In this document: positions 1-8,669 of the stretch, one piece after another
Numbering within the stretch: the first letter of the stretch is position 1
Layout of the letters: each line of letters begins with the position of its first letter
Source of the DNA: Shewanella sp. 10N.286.48.A6
GTDB lineage: Bacteria > Pseudomonadota > Gammaproteobacteria > Enterobacterales > Shewanellaceae
DNA: 64,000 bases
NCBI RefSeq assembly: GCF_002873135.1
Contig: NZ_MCVI01000023.1
Coordinates: 1-64,000, forward strand
Direction: 5' to 3'
Notes under the pieces: model-generated
Told to the model about the DNA's origin: nothing
Database searches by the model: none
Seen by the model: the letters and a program-made list of their open reading frames with translations, nothing else
Made by a program: the position numbers and the translations under genes

Positions 1-929
1 AAACACATTTCGGGGCATAAATGTGTTACGATCACTAACTTTATACTTCATTTAAATTGGCTCAGTTACAGCAGGCCATTACTCCAATCTAATCCATTGC
101 CTGCCGCAGGCTTATGTGCAGATGCATCCAAGACACGCCGTGAACACATCCCTGTGGGCTCTGCGAAAACAAATAACATCCATGTTAAACGGCCAGTTCG
201 GCATCCATGCCTCTCGCTTAGAGCGTTTCACACTGTGAAACTTCGCCATGTTTTGGTCATATTTGTTCCCTACAAATAATGACATTCCCTCCATCCTTGG
301 CTGTCAGAAGCTCGCTGCTGCATCTACACTGGAATTATTCTCTCTTCGATTTGACTTTATTTGTTGCAATTAAAAAGCTAAAAATACCAAGAATCTAATC
401 AGCTAAAAGACTCAATATGAATTGAGGTCATCGAGAAAAGCCGTGAGCTTGACATGGATGCCAAGCTAGCTTTCGCGGTGCATGGATGCACCATCGGAAG
501 CGCTAGCATTTTTGAATAAGACCGAAGCAGTCTACAAACGAAGTCAGAAGCTGGATCAATCCCCGTCGAAAATCATGCGTTTTTCAGCATTTTTCGTTGG
601 GGTGCTGAGGGATTGTTAAGGGCTTCTTTTGTAAAATGTGTGCGCTTTCCCCCTTGACTCTGCTCTTTGCAAAAGAAGGGGCGAAGCGCCACGACGTTAA
701 TCCAAACGGAGTTTGGAAATTAAGTGAAATCCAGCGTTATAAATCTGCTGTGAACTCAGTACCGCGACGTTGATTTATTCAAAATGGCTATGGGGCATAA
801 ACGCTTTAGCAAGCTAATATCTGCCATCAAAAGTAAGTTAGAAAGTTACTATCTAGCTTGAAAGAGATCTTGCTCTAAGAAGTCTAAACAACTGCTATAG
901 TTAAGTTTACTGACTGATATATAGGTGAC
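1..929. other. Long non-coding region with repeat-like segments
   Basis: I see no convincing gene in this stretch. Short open frames on both strands at about 97-294 overlap each other and look like no known protein. The sequence contains small repeated and inverted pieces: GGATG words near 180-220 and 455-500, GCTAGC twice (about 466 and 503), and a 9-bp inverted repeat CTTCTTTTG (623-631) / CAAAAGAAG (670-678). The texture resembles dispersed intergenic repeat families of Shewanella genomes, but that is an impression, not an identification. The last 60 bases presumably hold the promoter of the gene starting near 930. Confidence 0.5.
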
Positions 930-1322
930 ATGATGAAGTTAAAATTAATGATGTTAATAAGCGCTGTGCTTTTGTTCCTTGCTAGTCCTTCCTATGCTAA
1001 GGATGGTTATCAGATATCCACCTCAACTAGCGGCACCTTTATTAAAGCGTATCCACTGGATAATAATCAAACGGTCGTGATTGCAGAAGGGCGGCTTGAA
1101 CCACGATCAATTGGTACTATGAGCATTAAATTATATGCTGACTTAAATGTGGGAGATTTTATTGATGGGCTGATTATTGCCCGAGATGGCACCATATTGT
1201 CGGTGGCTATTGAGTCTGAACCGCTTCGCAAAATAACCATTACCACAGTAACTGCAGGTAGCGGTAATTATGAAAACACGCAGCTGGTTTGTATCAATAA
1301 TGACAGCTTGTCATTATGCTAA
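930..1322 (+). CDS. Exported PliI-like inhibitor of invertebrate-type lysozyme
   Basis: This is a small secreted protein of 130 residues. Residues 1-23 form a signal peptide ending in SYA. The mature part contains VVIAEGRLEPRSIG, then an RDGT segment, then AGSGNY. This order resembles the PliI family of periplasmic inhibitors of i-type (invertebrate) lysozymes, in which a Ser and a Tyr three residues apart in an SGxY loop enter the lysozyme active site. Here they would be Ser111 and Tyr114. The role would be to protect peptidoglycan from host or predator lysozyme. Cys121 and Cys130 could form a disulfide. The chain ends sooner after the loop than I expect for the family. AGGTG at 923-927 fits a start at the second ATG (933) slightly better than at 930. 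It appears monocistronic, with a terminator downstream. The family call is from memory of motifs. Confidence 0.55.
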   Translation: MMKLKLMMLISAVLLFLASPSYAKDGYQISTSTSGTFIKAYPLDNNQTVVIAEGRLEPRSIGTMSIKLYADLNVGDFIDGLIIARDGTILSVAIESEPLRKITITTVTAGSGNYENTQLVCINNDSLSLC

Positions 1323-1373
1323 TAGGGCATTTACGGCCTTTATTCCTATGTTGTATTCAATGAATAAATAACC

Positions 1374-1400
1374 AAAAAGCCACTTAAAGTGGCTTTTATT
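1374..1400 (+). terminator. Rho-independent terminator after the PliI-like gene
   Basis: AAAAAGCCACTT is followed directly by AAGTGGCTTTTA, a strong 9-bp stem with a T-rich tail, 50 bases after the stop codon. Confidence 0.8.
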
Positions 1401-1468
1401 GTGTGGAGAGATAGATTTTAGCAGCCTTGTTAATTTAACAAGTCAAAGGCACACTAGCCAATAAGCCT

Positions 1469-1813
1469 CTAACTCATCCAGTAAAGCCCTAAGCTTGCTA
1501 AACAGGCGAGTAATACACTGGCTTCAAAAATAATTTTACTGCTTAACAGCTTGGTTTTACCTTCTTTCAAATTGGCAATCAATTCGTTTTGCTTGTACAC
1601 CCGACAGGTAAGCTGTTCTGTTTGGGGATCAATAAGCAACTGCAACATGCAAGGTTTGCCATTTTGTAGCTTAATTTGGTGAGTACTGCGCTGACCAAAG
1701 TTAATTTTGCTTGAAACCACTTTGTCGTTAACTAATACTCGCTCAACACCACTCCAGTCACTGGCATGCAACTCAATTTTCTCTTGATTCAGCTGATATG
1801 TAAAACTTGTCAT
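1469..1813 (-). CDS. Small protein with a single C-terminal membrane segment
   Basis: I do not recognise this 114-residue protein. It has no signal peptide. The first 85 or so residues alternate polar and hydrophobic positions as in a beta-rich domain, and contain Cys55 and Cys70. Residues about 92-112 are strongly hydrophobic (ASVLLACLASLGLYWM) and form the only predicted membrane span, two residues from the end. That is the architecture of a tail-anchored inner-membrane protein with a cytoplasmic head. AAGGAG lies seven bases before the ATG and supports this start. It stands alone, between convergent neighbours. No function can be given. Confidence 0.7.
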   Translation of the reverse strand: MTSFTYQLNQEKIELHASDWSGVERVLVNDKVVSSKINFGQRSTHQIKLQNGKPCMLQLLIDPQTEQLTCRVYKQNELIANLKEGKTKLLSSKIIFEASVLLACLASLGLYWMS

Positions 1814-2067
1814 GACCTACTCCTTGGCTGCTAAAGCTACCTTAAGATAAGCAGACAAATATGACGTTTTCCAGTTTATCAGATGAACTATTTTTGAATC
1901 TTAGACTATGTACTTGTTGAGATAAGGAAAATATTTTTTATTTCAAAAGCTGACAATACTTGTATATTCGGCGTAATACAGGGGGCCACACTTGAGATTG
2001 GCAATGATTTTAAGCTCAAGGGGCGAATAAGTGGAGAGTGATATACCTGCAATCAATAGATGCCTTT

Positions 2068-2490
2068 TTAAGCGGCGCTGCAGCCTAAATGACAATAATG
2101 AGATAGCAGATCTCGCCAGCTTACGATTCCAATAAGCTGTTGGTTTTTAAGTACTGGTAAACAAGTTATACCTTCAGTTAGTAATATTTGTGAGGCTTGT
2201 TCAATTGTTATCTCTGGCCCTATGGTGATCGGATGGTGTGACATTACCTGATGAACTCGTTTTTGCAGTGTATCAATGTCGCGGGTTAACTCGGCAGCTG
2301 TGCCTAAATTAGGACTTATGGCGTTAAATAAATCTTTTCGTGATAAAACACCTGCAACTTGATTATGCTCATCCTTCACCACTAAATGATGAAATGGCAT
2401 ATTATCAAAAATGTTTTTAGCGATAGTTATTCTGTCATCCATTTCAACAGTGACAACTCGAGGACTCATTACATGTTCAATTGTTTTCAT
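2068..2490 (-). CDS. CBS-domain pair protein
   Basis: The 140-residue protein consists of two CBS domains and little else. The first opens at residue 8 with MSPRVVTVEMDD and the second near residue 83 with MSHHPITIGPE. Each has the usual V/I-G-V/I-(L/V)-S-R/W-x-DLL ending (AGVLSRKDLF; IGIVSWRDLL). CBS pairs bind adenine nucleotides and act as energy sensors or as dimeric regulatory modules. With no attached effector domain, the partner is unknown. The C-terminus carries a short Cys-containing tail (HLGCSAA). No operon partner is evident. The family assignment is secure, the cellular role is not. Confidence 0.9.
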   Translation of the reverse strand: MKTIEHVMSPRVVTVEMDDRITIAKNIFDNMPFHHLVVKDEHNQVAGVLSRKDLFNAISPNLGTAAELTRDIDTLQKRVHQVMSHHPITIGPEITIEQASQILLTEGITCLPVLKNQQLIGIVSWRDLLSHYCHLGCSAA

Positions 2491-2828
2491 CGCTTCCTCC
2501 CATTCCTTTATTAAGTTATATCAGACAATTGCAGCGACAACAAATATCAAATTAAGATACATTTTATGAGGTTAAATTCAGCTACTTTGAGGTGTACAGT
2601 TCAAAGCTTTCAAAGCTTATTTCTGAGTTATCGCTGAGTTAACAGCTGAGTTTAAACAGGAATTGAAAGATAAATTTAAAATTGATTCAAGATGGGTATA
2701 AAGTTAATTTATTGACCTGTCAGAAGTCGGAAACAAAAAGAGCACCTTAAATAGGTGCTCTTTAGCAATTAATGTGCGTTTAAGTATTTTTACTTAATCG
2801 GCTGTTATTAAATCAACTGCGCTAACAG
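2491..2828. other. Intergenic region with short tandem repeats
   Basis: This stretch holds the upstream region of the CBS gene and the terminator of the leucine dehydrogenase gene. Two short tandem arrays are visible: TCAAAGCTT repeated from about 2610, and CTGAGTT three times at 2623, 2634 and 2646. I see no gene here. Confidence 0.6.
2737..2763 (-). terminator. Terminator of the leucine dehydrogenase gene
   Basis: AAAGAGCACCT TAAAT AGGTGCTCTTT is a perfect 11-bp stem. The minus-strand transcript continues into a T-rich tract, as expected for the gene ending at 2829. Confidence 0.85.
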
Positions 2829-3860
2829 TTACTTTGCGCCATTGATAATGGCACGTGCCATATCATCAGCAACATCGCCTGTGGTGCGGTTTTCTGCATC
2901 AGCTTGGCTAAATATTTTTAGAAGCGTGTTGTAGATTTCTTCAACTTTTTGAGTTGATTTAGCTGCATCATAGTCACTTTCAAACGAAACATTAATGATA
3001 CCGCCAGCATTAATGACATAGTCAGGGGCGTATAAAATACCCATGTCTTTTAATGTTTCACCATGGCGTACTTCTGCTAATTGGTTATTGGCACAACCAG
3101 CAACAATCGTTGCTTTTAATAACGGGATAGTCGTGTCATTGATAGTGGCACCTAAAGCACATGGCGCATACACATCAACATCTTGAGTATAAATGTCTTG
3201 TGGAGCAACCACTGTCGCGCCAAATTCAGTCGCCACTTTATCAAGTGATGCTTGATGAATATCAGTTACGATTAATTCAGCGCCTTCTTCATGCAGGTGT
3301 TTACATAAGTAATATCCCACATGACCCACACCTTGAACTGAAATTTTAAGGCCTTTTAAGCTATCAAGACCACGTTGGTGTTTTACCGCTGCTTTAATGC
3401 CAAGGTAGGTACCTAAAGCAGTATAAGGTGAAGGATCACCACTTTTACCTTCAAGGCCTGCCATGTATGGGGTTTCTTCATGAGCAATCATGATATCGGC
3501 TGTGGTTACGCCAACATCTTCCGCTGAAAAATATTTACCGCCAAGTGTATGAATACAGCGGCCAAAAGCGCGGAATAACGCTTCACGATCTGTAGTTTTA
3601 GGATCGGCAAGGATTACTGACTTACCGCCACCCATGGTTAATCCAGCAAGTGCATTTTTATAAGTCATACCACGTGAAAGACGTAATACGTCAGTCAGTG
3701 CTTCATCATCTGAATCGTAGTTCCACATACGACACCCGCCAACTGCTGGCCCAAGGTTAGTATTGTGAATGGCAATAATTGCTTTTAAGCCACTTTCTTT
3801 GTCGTTACAAAACACGACCTGTTCGTGTTCATCAAACGAGACATGATTAAATAGAGCCAC
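2829..3860 (-). CDS. Leucine dehydrogenase (Glu/Leu/Phe/Val dehydrogenase family)
   Basis: This NAD-dependent enzyme reversibly deaminates leucine and other branched-chain amino acids to their 2-oxo acids in the cytoplasm. At 343 residues it has the short length of leucine rather than glutamate dehydrogenases. The substrate pocket glycines GG at 41-42 and the lysines Lys68 (MTYKNA) and Lys80 (GGGK) sit at the positions known for leucine dehydrogenases. The dinucleotide-binding motif VQGVGHVGYYL lies near residues 175-185. ATG at 3860 gives the canonical N-terminus. It appears monocistronic. The upstream region has one good half of a CRP-like site (TTGTGATCT near 3982) but a poor second half. 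Phenylalanine or valine preference cannot be excluded. Confidence 0.93.
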   Translation of the reverse strand: MALFNHVSFDEHEQVVFCNDKESGLKAIIAIHNTNLGPAVGGCRMWNYDSDDEALTDVLRLSRGMTYKNALAGLTMGGGKSVILADPKTTDREALFRAFGRCIHTLGGKYFSAEDVGVTTADIMIAHEETPYMAGLEGKSGDPSPYTALGTYLGIKAAVKHQRGLDSLKGLKISVQGVGHVGYYLCKHLHEEGAELIVTDIHQASLDKVATEFGATVVAPQDIYTQDVDVYAPCALGATINDTTIPLLKATIVAGCANNQLAEVRHGETLKDMGILYAPDYVINAGGIINVSFESDYDAAKSTQKVEEIYNTLLKIFSQADAENRTTGDVADDMARAIINGAK

Positions 3861-4121
3861 TTGTGATCTCCGCTGTGCGATTTATTAGTCGTCAACCACT
3901 GCTGATTAACGACGGCTTATGATATTTATTGCAGAACGATAGCATTTAGCGATACTCTCAACAAAGTTAGATTCATTTAATTTTGTGATCTACGTGGCAA
4001 TTTTGCTTGCCACTTTACGTAAACGTAAACTTTTTAATCGTTTCGTAACATTTTGAGCTGAAAATGAGTGCAATTGTTGAATTAATGATGACAACAAATA
4101 ACAATAAAATAGGAAGGTAGT

Positions 4122-4568
4122 ATGAGTGAATCAGTGGCTGAGCCGACAACTGCGCAACAAGATCCTGAGCAATTAAGACAGGAATGGGTAAAAACACAAT
4201 TTCAAAAAGCGAACCGATTTCTCGCTGAAAAAGGTGTAATACCATCAAAAGTCATTGCTGATGAAAGCCGTTATTTAGTGCCTTATTTAGCGATTTGGAA
4301 AATGGAGTCCAAGCAGCCAACTAAGCAAACATTTTGGGTGATGTCTGGTGATTTACCGTCTGATTATGTTGATGTTAAAGTTGCTGCAACTGCCCGCGAT
4401 GCGATTCGTCATTTTTCAATGATGTGGCAACTTAAAGCAGAAAACCTACATAAGTCAGGGGTGACCCGAGATGAAACTCAATTGAAGTTTGCTAACTTAT
4501 TAGTGTCTCGTGCTGAAAGTCTTTATAAGATGCATGGTGATGAAAAACTATGGGCTGATCAAGCCTAG
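4122..4568 (+). CDS. DUF4826 family protein
   Basis: This is a 148-residue soluble protein that matches what I recall of the DUF4826 family, found mainly in Shewanella and relatives. It has no signal peptide or membrane span. The first 20 residues are acidic and Gln-rich. A conserved-looking core follows with PYLAIWKMES and FWVMSGDLPSDYV, and then a helical C-terminal half that includes ARDAIRHFSMMWQLKAE. Function is unknown. AGGAAGG lies 8 to 10 bases before the ATG. It is monocistronic, with its own terminator, and converges on the histidine operon. Confidence 0.75.
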   Translation: MSESVAEPTTAQQDPEQLRQEWVKTQFQKANRFLAEKGVIPSKVIADESRYLVPYLAIWKMESKQPTKQTFWVMSGDLPSDYVDVKVAATARDAIRHFSMMWQLKAENLHKSGVTRDETQLKFANLLVSRAESLYKMHGDEKLWADQA

Positions 4569-4617
4569 CAGCTATATTTTAAAACGCCGTAATTAGCTGT
4601 TTTTAATAAAAATAACA

Positions 4618-4643
4618 AAGGCACTTGATAGTGCCTTTTTTGT
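4618..4643 (+). terminator. Terminator between DUF4826 gene and hisIE
   Basis: AAAGGCACT TGAT AGTGCCTTTTTT forms a strong stem followed by six T on the plus strand. It also has A residues upstream and may work in both directions for the convergent genes. Confidence 0.85.
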
Positions 4644-4691
4644 TGCCTAATCTGCAGTAAATAATTCACGCTATAGAAAGTGGCTTATCTA

Positions 4692-5315
4692 CTACTTACT
4701 ATTTAGATGACGCAGCATTAGGTTTTGGTTTACCTGTGCCATTGATAGCTTTTGATCTTCAAGTAACACGATTAAGTGATACATTAGATCTGAAGCTTCA
4801 TTGATCAATTCTTCTTTATCATTAGTGGCTGCCGCTAGTGCTGTTTCTAAACCTTCTTCACCGACTTTTTGGGCAATTCGTTTGGTGCCACGCTCAAATA
4901 AAGATGCGGTATAACTTGATTCGGCGCTTTGGCCTTTGCGAGAAATAATCACATTGGTTAAATTATCGATAAAGCTATGGGCATTACCATCTTCCCAGCA
5001 GCTTTCTGTGCCGGTATGACAAGTTGGGCCATTAGGGATGACTTGCACAAGCAAGCTGTCTTTATCGCAATCTTGATCGATGGCGACTAAATCTAGGGTA
5101 TTGCCTGAGGTTTCACCTTTTGTCCACAAGCGCTGTTTTGAGCGACTAAAAAAGGTGACTTTGCCTGTTTCAAGGGTTTTAGCCAGTGCTGCTGGGTCCA
5201 TATAACCTAGCATCAAGACTTTACCGGTAAGGTGGTTTTGCACTACAGCAGGAATTAAGTTTTGTTGTTTTTCCCAATCTAACTTACTGCCATCAAAGGT
5301 AATTTGTGTTGTCAT
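4692..5315 (-). CDS. hisI: Bifunctional phosphoribosyl-AMP cyclohydrolase / phosphoribosyl-ATP pyrophosphatase
   Basis: HisIE carries out steps 2 and 3 of histidine synthesis: removal of pyrophosphate from phosphoribosyl-ATP, then opening of the adenine ring. At 207 residues it is the fused form usual in gammaproteobacteria. The N-terminal cyclohydrolase part has GYMDPAAL, the [16 protein letters not shown] motif (residues about 58-73) and the metal-binding DQDCDKD and [11 protein letters not shown] segments. The C-terminal pyrophosphatase has [11 protein letters not shown] and the [15 protein letters not shown] helix. It is the last gene of the operon, 23 bases after hisF. Confidence 0.97.
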   Translation of the reverse strand: MTTQITFDGSKLDWEKQQNLIPAVVQNHLTGKVLMLGYMDPAALAKTLETGKVTFFSRSKQRLWTKGETSGNTLDLVAIDQDCDKDSLLVQVIPNGPTCHTGTESCWEDGNAHSFIDNLTNVIISRKGQSAESSYTASLFERGTKRIAQKVGEEGLETALAAATNDKEELINEASDLMYHLIVLLEDQKLSMAQVNQNLMLRHLNSK

Positions 5316-5338
5316 AGTGTTCTCTGTTGTTTTGTAAG

Positions 5339-6112
5339 TTATAGCCTGATCGCGATCTTGTGCTGGGCTAGGTATTGTTTTAATTCATTGATATCAATAA
5401 TGCCTTTATGAAACACACTCGCTGCAAGGGCGGCATCGACATTCGCTTGTTCAAACACCTCTTTGAAATGTGCCATGGTGCCAGCACCGCCGGATGCTAT
5501 TAATGGTACATCACATATGGCTCTGACGATGCTCAGTTGTGTAATGTCGTAACCACCGCGCACACCATCTTGGTTCATTACATTTAAAACAATTTCACCA
5601 CAGCCGCGTTTTTGGACTTCTTCAACCCAATCTTGGGTGTACCATTGGGTGTCTTTAGTGGCGGCTTCATCACCAGTAAATTGCTTTACTTTATAGCTGT
5701 TTGAGTCGGCGTCATAAAATGAATCAATGCCAATCACAATACATTGACGGCCAAACTCATCTTGAAGCCTTGATATCAAGCTAGGATCTGTAAGCGCTGG
5801 CGAGTTGATGGAGATTTTATCTGCGCCATAGGCCAGCATTTGCCGAGCTTGCTCAATGGTTTTAATGCCGCCAGCGACGCAAAACGGAATATCAATTTGC
5901 GCAGCAACCCGGCTAACCCAGGATTTATCTATGACCCGTTCATGGGCACTGGCGGTAATATCGTAAAAGACTAATTCATCGGCGCCTTCTTGGGCGTAAC
6001 GCGCAGCAAGGGGCTCAATATCACCGATAATTTCATGATTACGAAATTGCACTCCTTTGACCACTTGGCCATCGCGCACATCAAGGCAAGGTACTAGGCG
6101 TTTGGCCAACAT
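5339..6112 (-). CDS. hisF: Imidazole glycerol phosphate synthase, cyclase subunit
   Basis: HisF is the (beta/alpha)8-barrel subunit that joins ammonia from HisH to PRFAR, giving imidazole glycerol phosphate and AICAR. The 257 residues begin with the family's [12 protein letters not shown], which contains the catalytic Asp11. The second catalytic Asp lies in [13 protein letters not shown], and phosphate is bound by the VAGGIK and ASGGAGT loops. The start overlaps the end of hisA by 19 bases, so translation is probably coupled. Confidence 0.97.
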   Translation of the reverse strand: MLAKRLVPCLDVRDGQVVKGVQFRNHEIIGDIEPLAARYAQEGADELVFYDITASAHERVIDKSWVSRVAAQIDIPFCVAGGIKTIEQARQMLAYGADKISINSPALTDPSLISRLQDEFGRQCIVIGIDSFYDADSNSYKVKQFTGDEAATKDTQWYTQDWVEEVQKRGCGEIVLNVMNQDGVRGGYDITQLSIVRAICDVPLIASGGAGTMAHFKEVFEQANVDAALAASVFHKGIIDINELKQYLAQHKIAIRL

Positions 6113-6831
6113 GTTATTGCCTCCTCAACGGTAAAGTTTTGAATAAGTAGTGCTTTACCTATGATAATACCATCGGCGTTACTGTCTCTTACGGCGGCAA
6201 CATCATCAAGTGAGGCAATGCCACCTGATGCTTGCCAGTTGATGTCAGGGTAGGTGGTTGCTAGCTCTTGATAAAGCTCATTGTTAGCACCTTGAAGGGT
6301 ACCATCACGGCTAATATCAGTGACTAAAGCATGTTTAAGGCCAACGGTTTTAAATTCACTGACTAAGGATTCAAGTGATTTCCCGCCACCGGTTTGCCAA
6401 CCAGAGACTGCAACAATTTTTTCGCCTTGCTGGTTAATATTGACATCAAGTGCTAAACAAATGGCTTCGCTACCGTATTTTAGCAACCAGCTTTTAACTA
6501 ATGCTGGTTCTTTAACTGCGAGAGAGCCAATAACGACTCGTTTAACTCCTAGCTCAAGCAGCTCTTTAACTTGCTGTTCGCTGCGAATACCGCCGCCAAC
6601 TTGTATGTCGGTGCTCAGGCCCGCTACTAATTCACCAATGAGTGCTATTTGGCGTTTTTCAGGGTCTTTCGCACCAGTTAAATCAACAATGTGTAATAGC
6701 TTTGCGCCTTGGTCTTGATAAGATTGCAATTGCGCTAACGGGCTTAAATTAAAAGTGGTTTGCTGGGCATAGTCACCTTGGTACAAACGCACTACTTGGC
6801 CATCAATTAAATCGATTGCTGGAATGATCAT
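6094..6831 (-). CDS. hisA: ProFAR isomerase
   Basis: HisA opens the ribose ring of ProFAR to give PRFAR, step 4 of histidine synthesis. The 245-residue barrel starts [20 protein letters not shown], with catalytic Asp7, and has the second acid in VTDISRDGT. The GGGIRS and [10 protein letters not shown] loops bind the two phosphates. The start overlaps the hisH stop by four bases (ATGA) and the end overlaps hisF by 19 bases, the tightest packing in this operon. Confidence 0.97.
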   Translation of the reverse strand: MIIPAIDLIDGQVVRLYQGDYAQQTTFNLSPLAQLQSYQDQGAKLLHIVDLTGAKDPEKRQIALIGELVAGLSTDIQVGGGIRSEQQVKELLELGVKRVVIGSLAVKEPALVKSWLLKYGSEAICLALDVNINQQGEKIVAVSGWQTGGGKSLESLVSEFKTVGLKHALVTDISRDGTLQGANNELYQELATTYPDINWQASGGIASLDDVAAVRDSNADGIIIGKALLIQNFTVEEAITCWPNA

Positions 6832-7466
6832 GCTGGTTTCCCCATATTTAGGAAATTTTGTAATATTTTGGCGCCGACATTGGCGCTTTTTTCTGGGTGA
6901 AACTGGACCCCAAAGAAATTGTCTTTGCCAATGGCGGCGCTAAACTTTTCACCGTATTCTGATGTCGCGATGGTGTATTTATTTATCGGTGCCTTAAAGC
7001 TATGGACAAAGTACACGTAACTGCCATCTTCTATCCCTTCAAATAGCGGATGATCTGACACGCTTATTTGGTTCCAGCCCATATGAGGTAGTGGTAGTCC
7101 TTTACTATCAAGATGATCAATTTGTGTTGGGATTAAACCAAGGCAAGTAATATCATTGTCACTGCGGCCTGCTTCTGAGCGGCCACCGTGTTCGATAGAC
7201 TTGTCAGCCATCATTTGCATGCCAAGACAAACACCCATAACCGGTTGCTTGAGCTGTTTAATAACCTCAGTTAAATCACGATTATTGAGGGCATCCATAG
7301 CAGCGCCAGCTGTTCCTACGCCAGGCAGTACTACTCTGGTGGCAGCTTTGATAACCTCATGATCACGTGACACGATAACGTCGGCATTTAAGCGTTCAAA
7401 GGCAAAGCGCACCGAGCTTAAATTGGCGCAGCCAGTGTCTAAAATCACAGTAGTGTCAGTATTCAT
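6828..7466 (-). CDS. hisH: Imidazole glycerol phosphate synthase, glutaminase subunit
   Basis: HisH hydrolyses glutamine and feeds ammonia to HisF. It is a class I glutamine amidotransferase with the nucleophile Cys in GVCLGMQMM and the His-Glu pair in [23 protein letters not shown] at the N-terminus is characteristic. I place the start at ATG 7466, giving 212 residues, because AAGGAG at 7472-7477 is correctly spaced. The frame could also begin at the GTG two codons earlier. The ribosome-binding site overlaps the hisB stop codon, so the two are likely coupled. Confidence 0.96.
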   Translation of the reverse strand: MNTDTTVILDTGCANLSSVRFAFERLNADVIVSRDHEVIKAATRVVLPGVGTAGAAMDALNNRDLTEVIKQLKQPVMGVCLGMQMMADKSIEHGGRSEAGRSDNDITCLGLIPTQIDHLDSKGLPLPHMGWNQISVSDHPLFEGIEDGSYVYFVHSFKAPINKYTIATSEYGEKFSAAIGKDNFFGVQFHPEKSANVGAKILQNFLNMGKPA

Positions 7467-7475
7467 ACTCACTCC

Positions 7476-8543
7476 TTACAGGACGCCTTTACTTGACGGC
7501 AAAATATCACCTTCGACTTTAACTGCTTGACGAAGGGTGCGGCCCAGCACTTTAAATAAAGCTTCCACTTTGTGGTGATCATTGTCGCCCGTGGTGCTGA
7601 TATGCAAGGTGCATCGAAGGCCATCAGCAAATGAGCGGAAGAAATGCGGTACCATTTCTGTGGCCATCTCACCGACCATTTCACGCTCAAAATCAGCATT
7701 GAATTTGATAAAAGGACGACCTGATATATCCATTAAACACTCACCACTGGCTTCATCCATAGGCAGACTGAAACCAAAACGGGCTATACCACGCTTATCA
7801 CCTAATGCTTGGCGCAGTGCATCGCCAATGGCAAGGGCGGTGTCTTCTACGCTGTGGTGATCATCAATTTCTAAATCGCCATCAACAGTGACGTCCATTT
7901 TGAAATTACCGTGGGTTTGTATTTGATCAAGCATGTGGTCAAAAAAGCCAATGCCGGTGTTGATAACGCCTTTACTGGTGTCATCTAGGTTCACATTGAC
8001 TCTAATGTCAGTTTCTTTGGTGGTTCTAACCACTTCTGATGTGCGGCCTTTATTGAGCAGTGCATCGGTAATAGCTAACCAATCTAAGCCATCGCGCTGA
8101 TATTGAAAGCTGGCAATACCCATGGCATTAGCCAGTTCAATATCTGTGTGGCGATCGCCAATAACAGCAGAGGTCGTAAAGTCCACTTTACCTTGGGTTA
8201 AGTAATCTTTGACTAAGCCAAGCTTGGGTTTACGACAACTGCAATTGTCAGCATCAAAATGAGGACAGATAACCACATCATCAAATATCACCCCTTGGCT
8301 CGAAAAAATGTCCATCATCATGTTATGTGGTGCATCAAAATCAGCTTGTGGAAATGAGTCTGTGCCTAAACCATCTTGATTAGACACCATGACTAAGCGA
8401 TAGCCCGCTTTTTGTAGCTTAAGCAGAGAAGGGATAACCTGTGGCTCAAACACCAATTTGTCTAAACGATCGAGCTGTTTATCTACTGCTGGTTCTTCAA
8501 CTAAAGTACCGTCTCGGTCGATAAAGAGTATTTTCTGTTTCAT
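7476..8543 (-). CDS. hisB: Bifunctional histidinol-phosphatase / imidazoleglycerol-phosphate dehydratase
   Basis: HisB performs steps 7 and 9 of the pathway. The N-terminal 165 residues are a HAD-type phosphatase with [11 protein letters not shown] at the start and a zinc loop [15 protein letters not shown]. The remainder is the dehydratase with paired metal sites in [10 protein letters not shown] and [13 protein letters not shown]. The start is set at ATG 8543 ([12 protein letters not shown], 355 residues), the same length as the E. coli enzyme, with AAGGAAG just upstream. The frame is open further but that extension is not needed. It is separated from hisC by 126 bases, the widest gap in the operon. 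Confidence 0.96.
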   Translation of the reverse strand: MKQKILFIDRDGTLVEEPAVDKQLDRLDKLVFEPQVIPSLLKLQKAGYRLVMVSNQDGLGTDSFPQADFDAPHNMMMDIFSSQGVIFDDVVICPHFDADNCSCRKPKLGLVKDYLTQGKVDFTTSAVIGDRHTDIELANAMGIASFQYQRDGLDWLAITDALLNKGRTSEVVRTTKETDIRVNVNLDDTSKGVINTGIGFFDHMLDQIQTHGNFKMDVTVDGDLEIDDHHSVEDTALAIGDALRQALGDKRGIARFGFSLPMDEASGECLMDISGRPFIKFNADFEREMVGEMATEMVPHFFRSFADGLRCTLHISTTGDNDHHKVEALFKVLGRTLRQAVKVEGDILPSSKGVL

Positions 8544-8669
8544 CTTACTTCCTTCAATTTTTATCATTCTGTTTCGCAGGACATTAACGTCTTAATTTAA
8601 TGCGTTATGAGTAGCTATTTATCCAGCGATTATATTTTTAATAGGGGTTGAGCGTTTTTTGTATTTAGT

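Noticed and set aside
97..294. Two overlapping open frames of 60 codons on opposite strands
   Set aside because: They are mirror images in the same DNA, lack ribosome-binding sites and resemble no known protein.
3975..4000. A CRP-like site upstream of leucine dehydrogenase (TTGTGATCT)
   Set aside because: The left half is good but the right half is poor; similar half sites occur at about 54608 and 34788, so chance is likely.
4015..4248. A 77-codon hydrophobic frame on the minus strand
   Set aside because: It runs antisense over the start of the DUF4826 gene, and its hydrophobicity is what antisense of a polar helix-rich frame gives.
6320..6718. A 132-codon frame on the plus strand
   Set aside because: It lies wholly inside hisA in the opposite direction; composition is Ser/Pro-rich as expected for a shadow frame.
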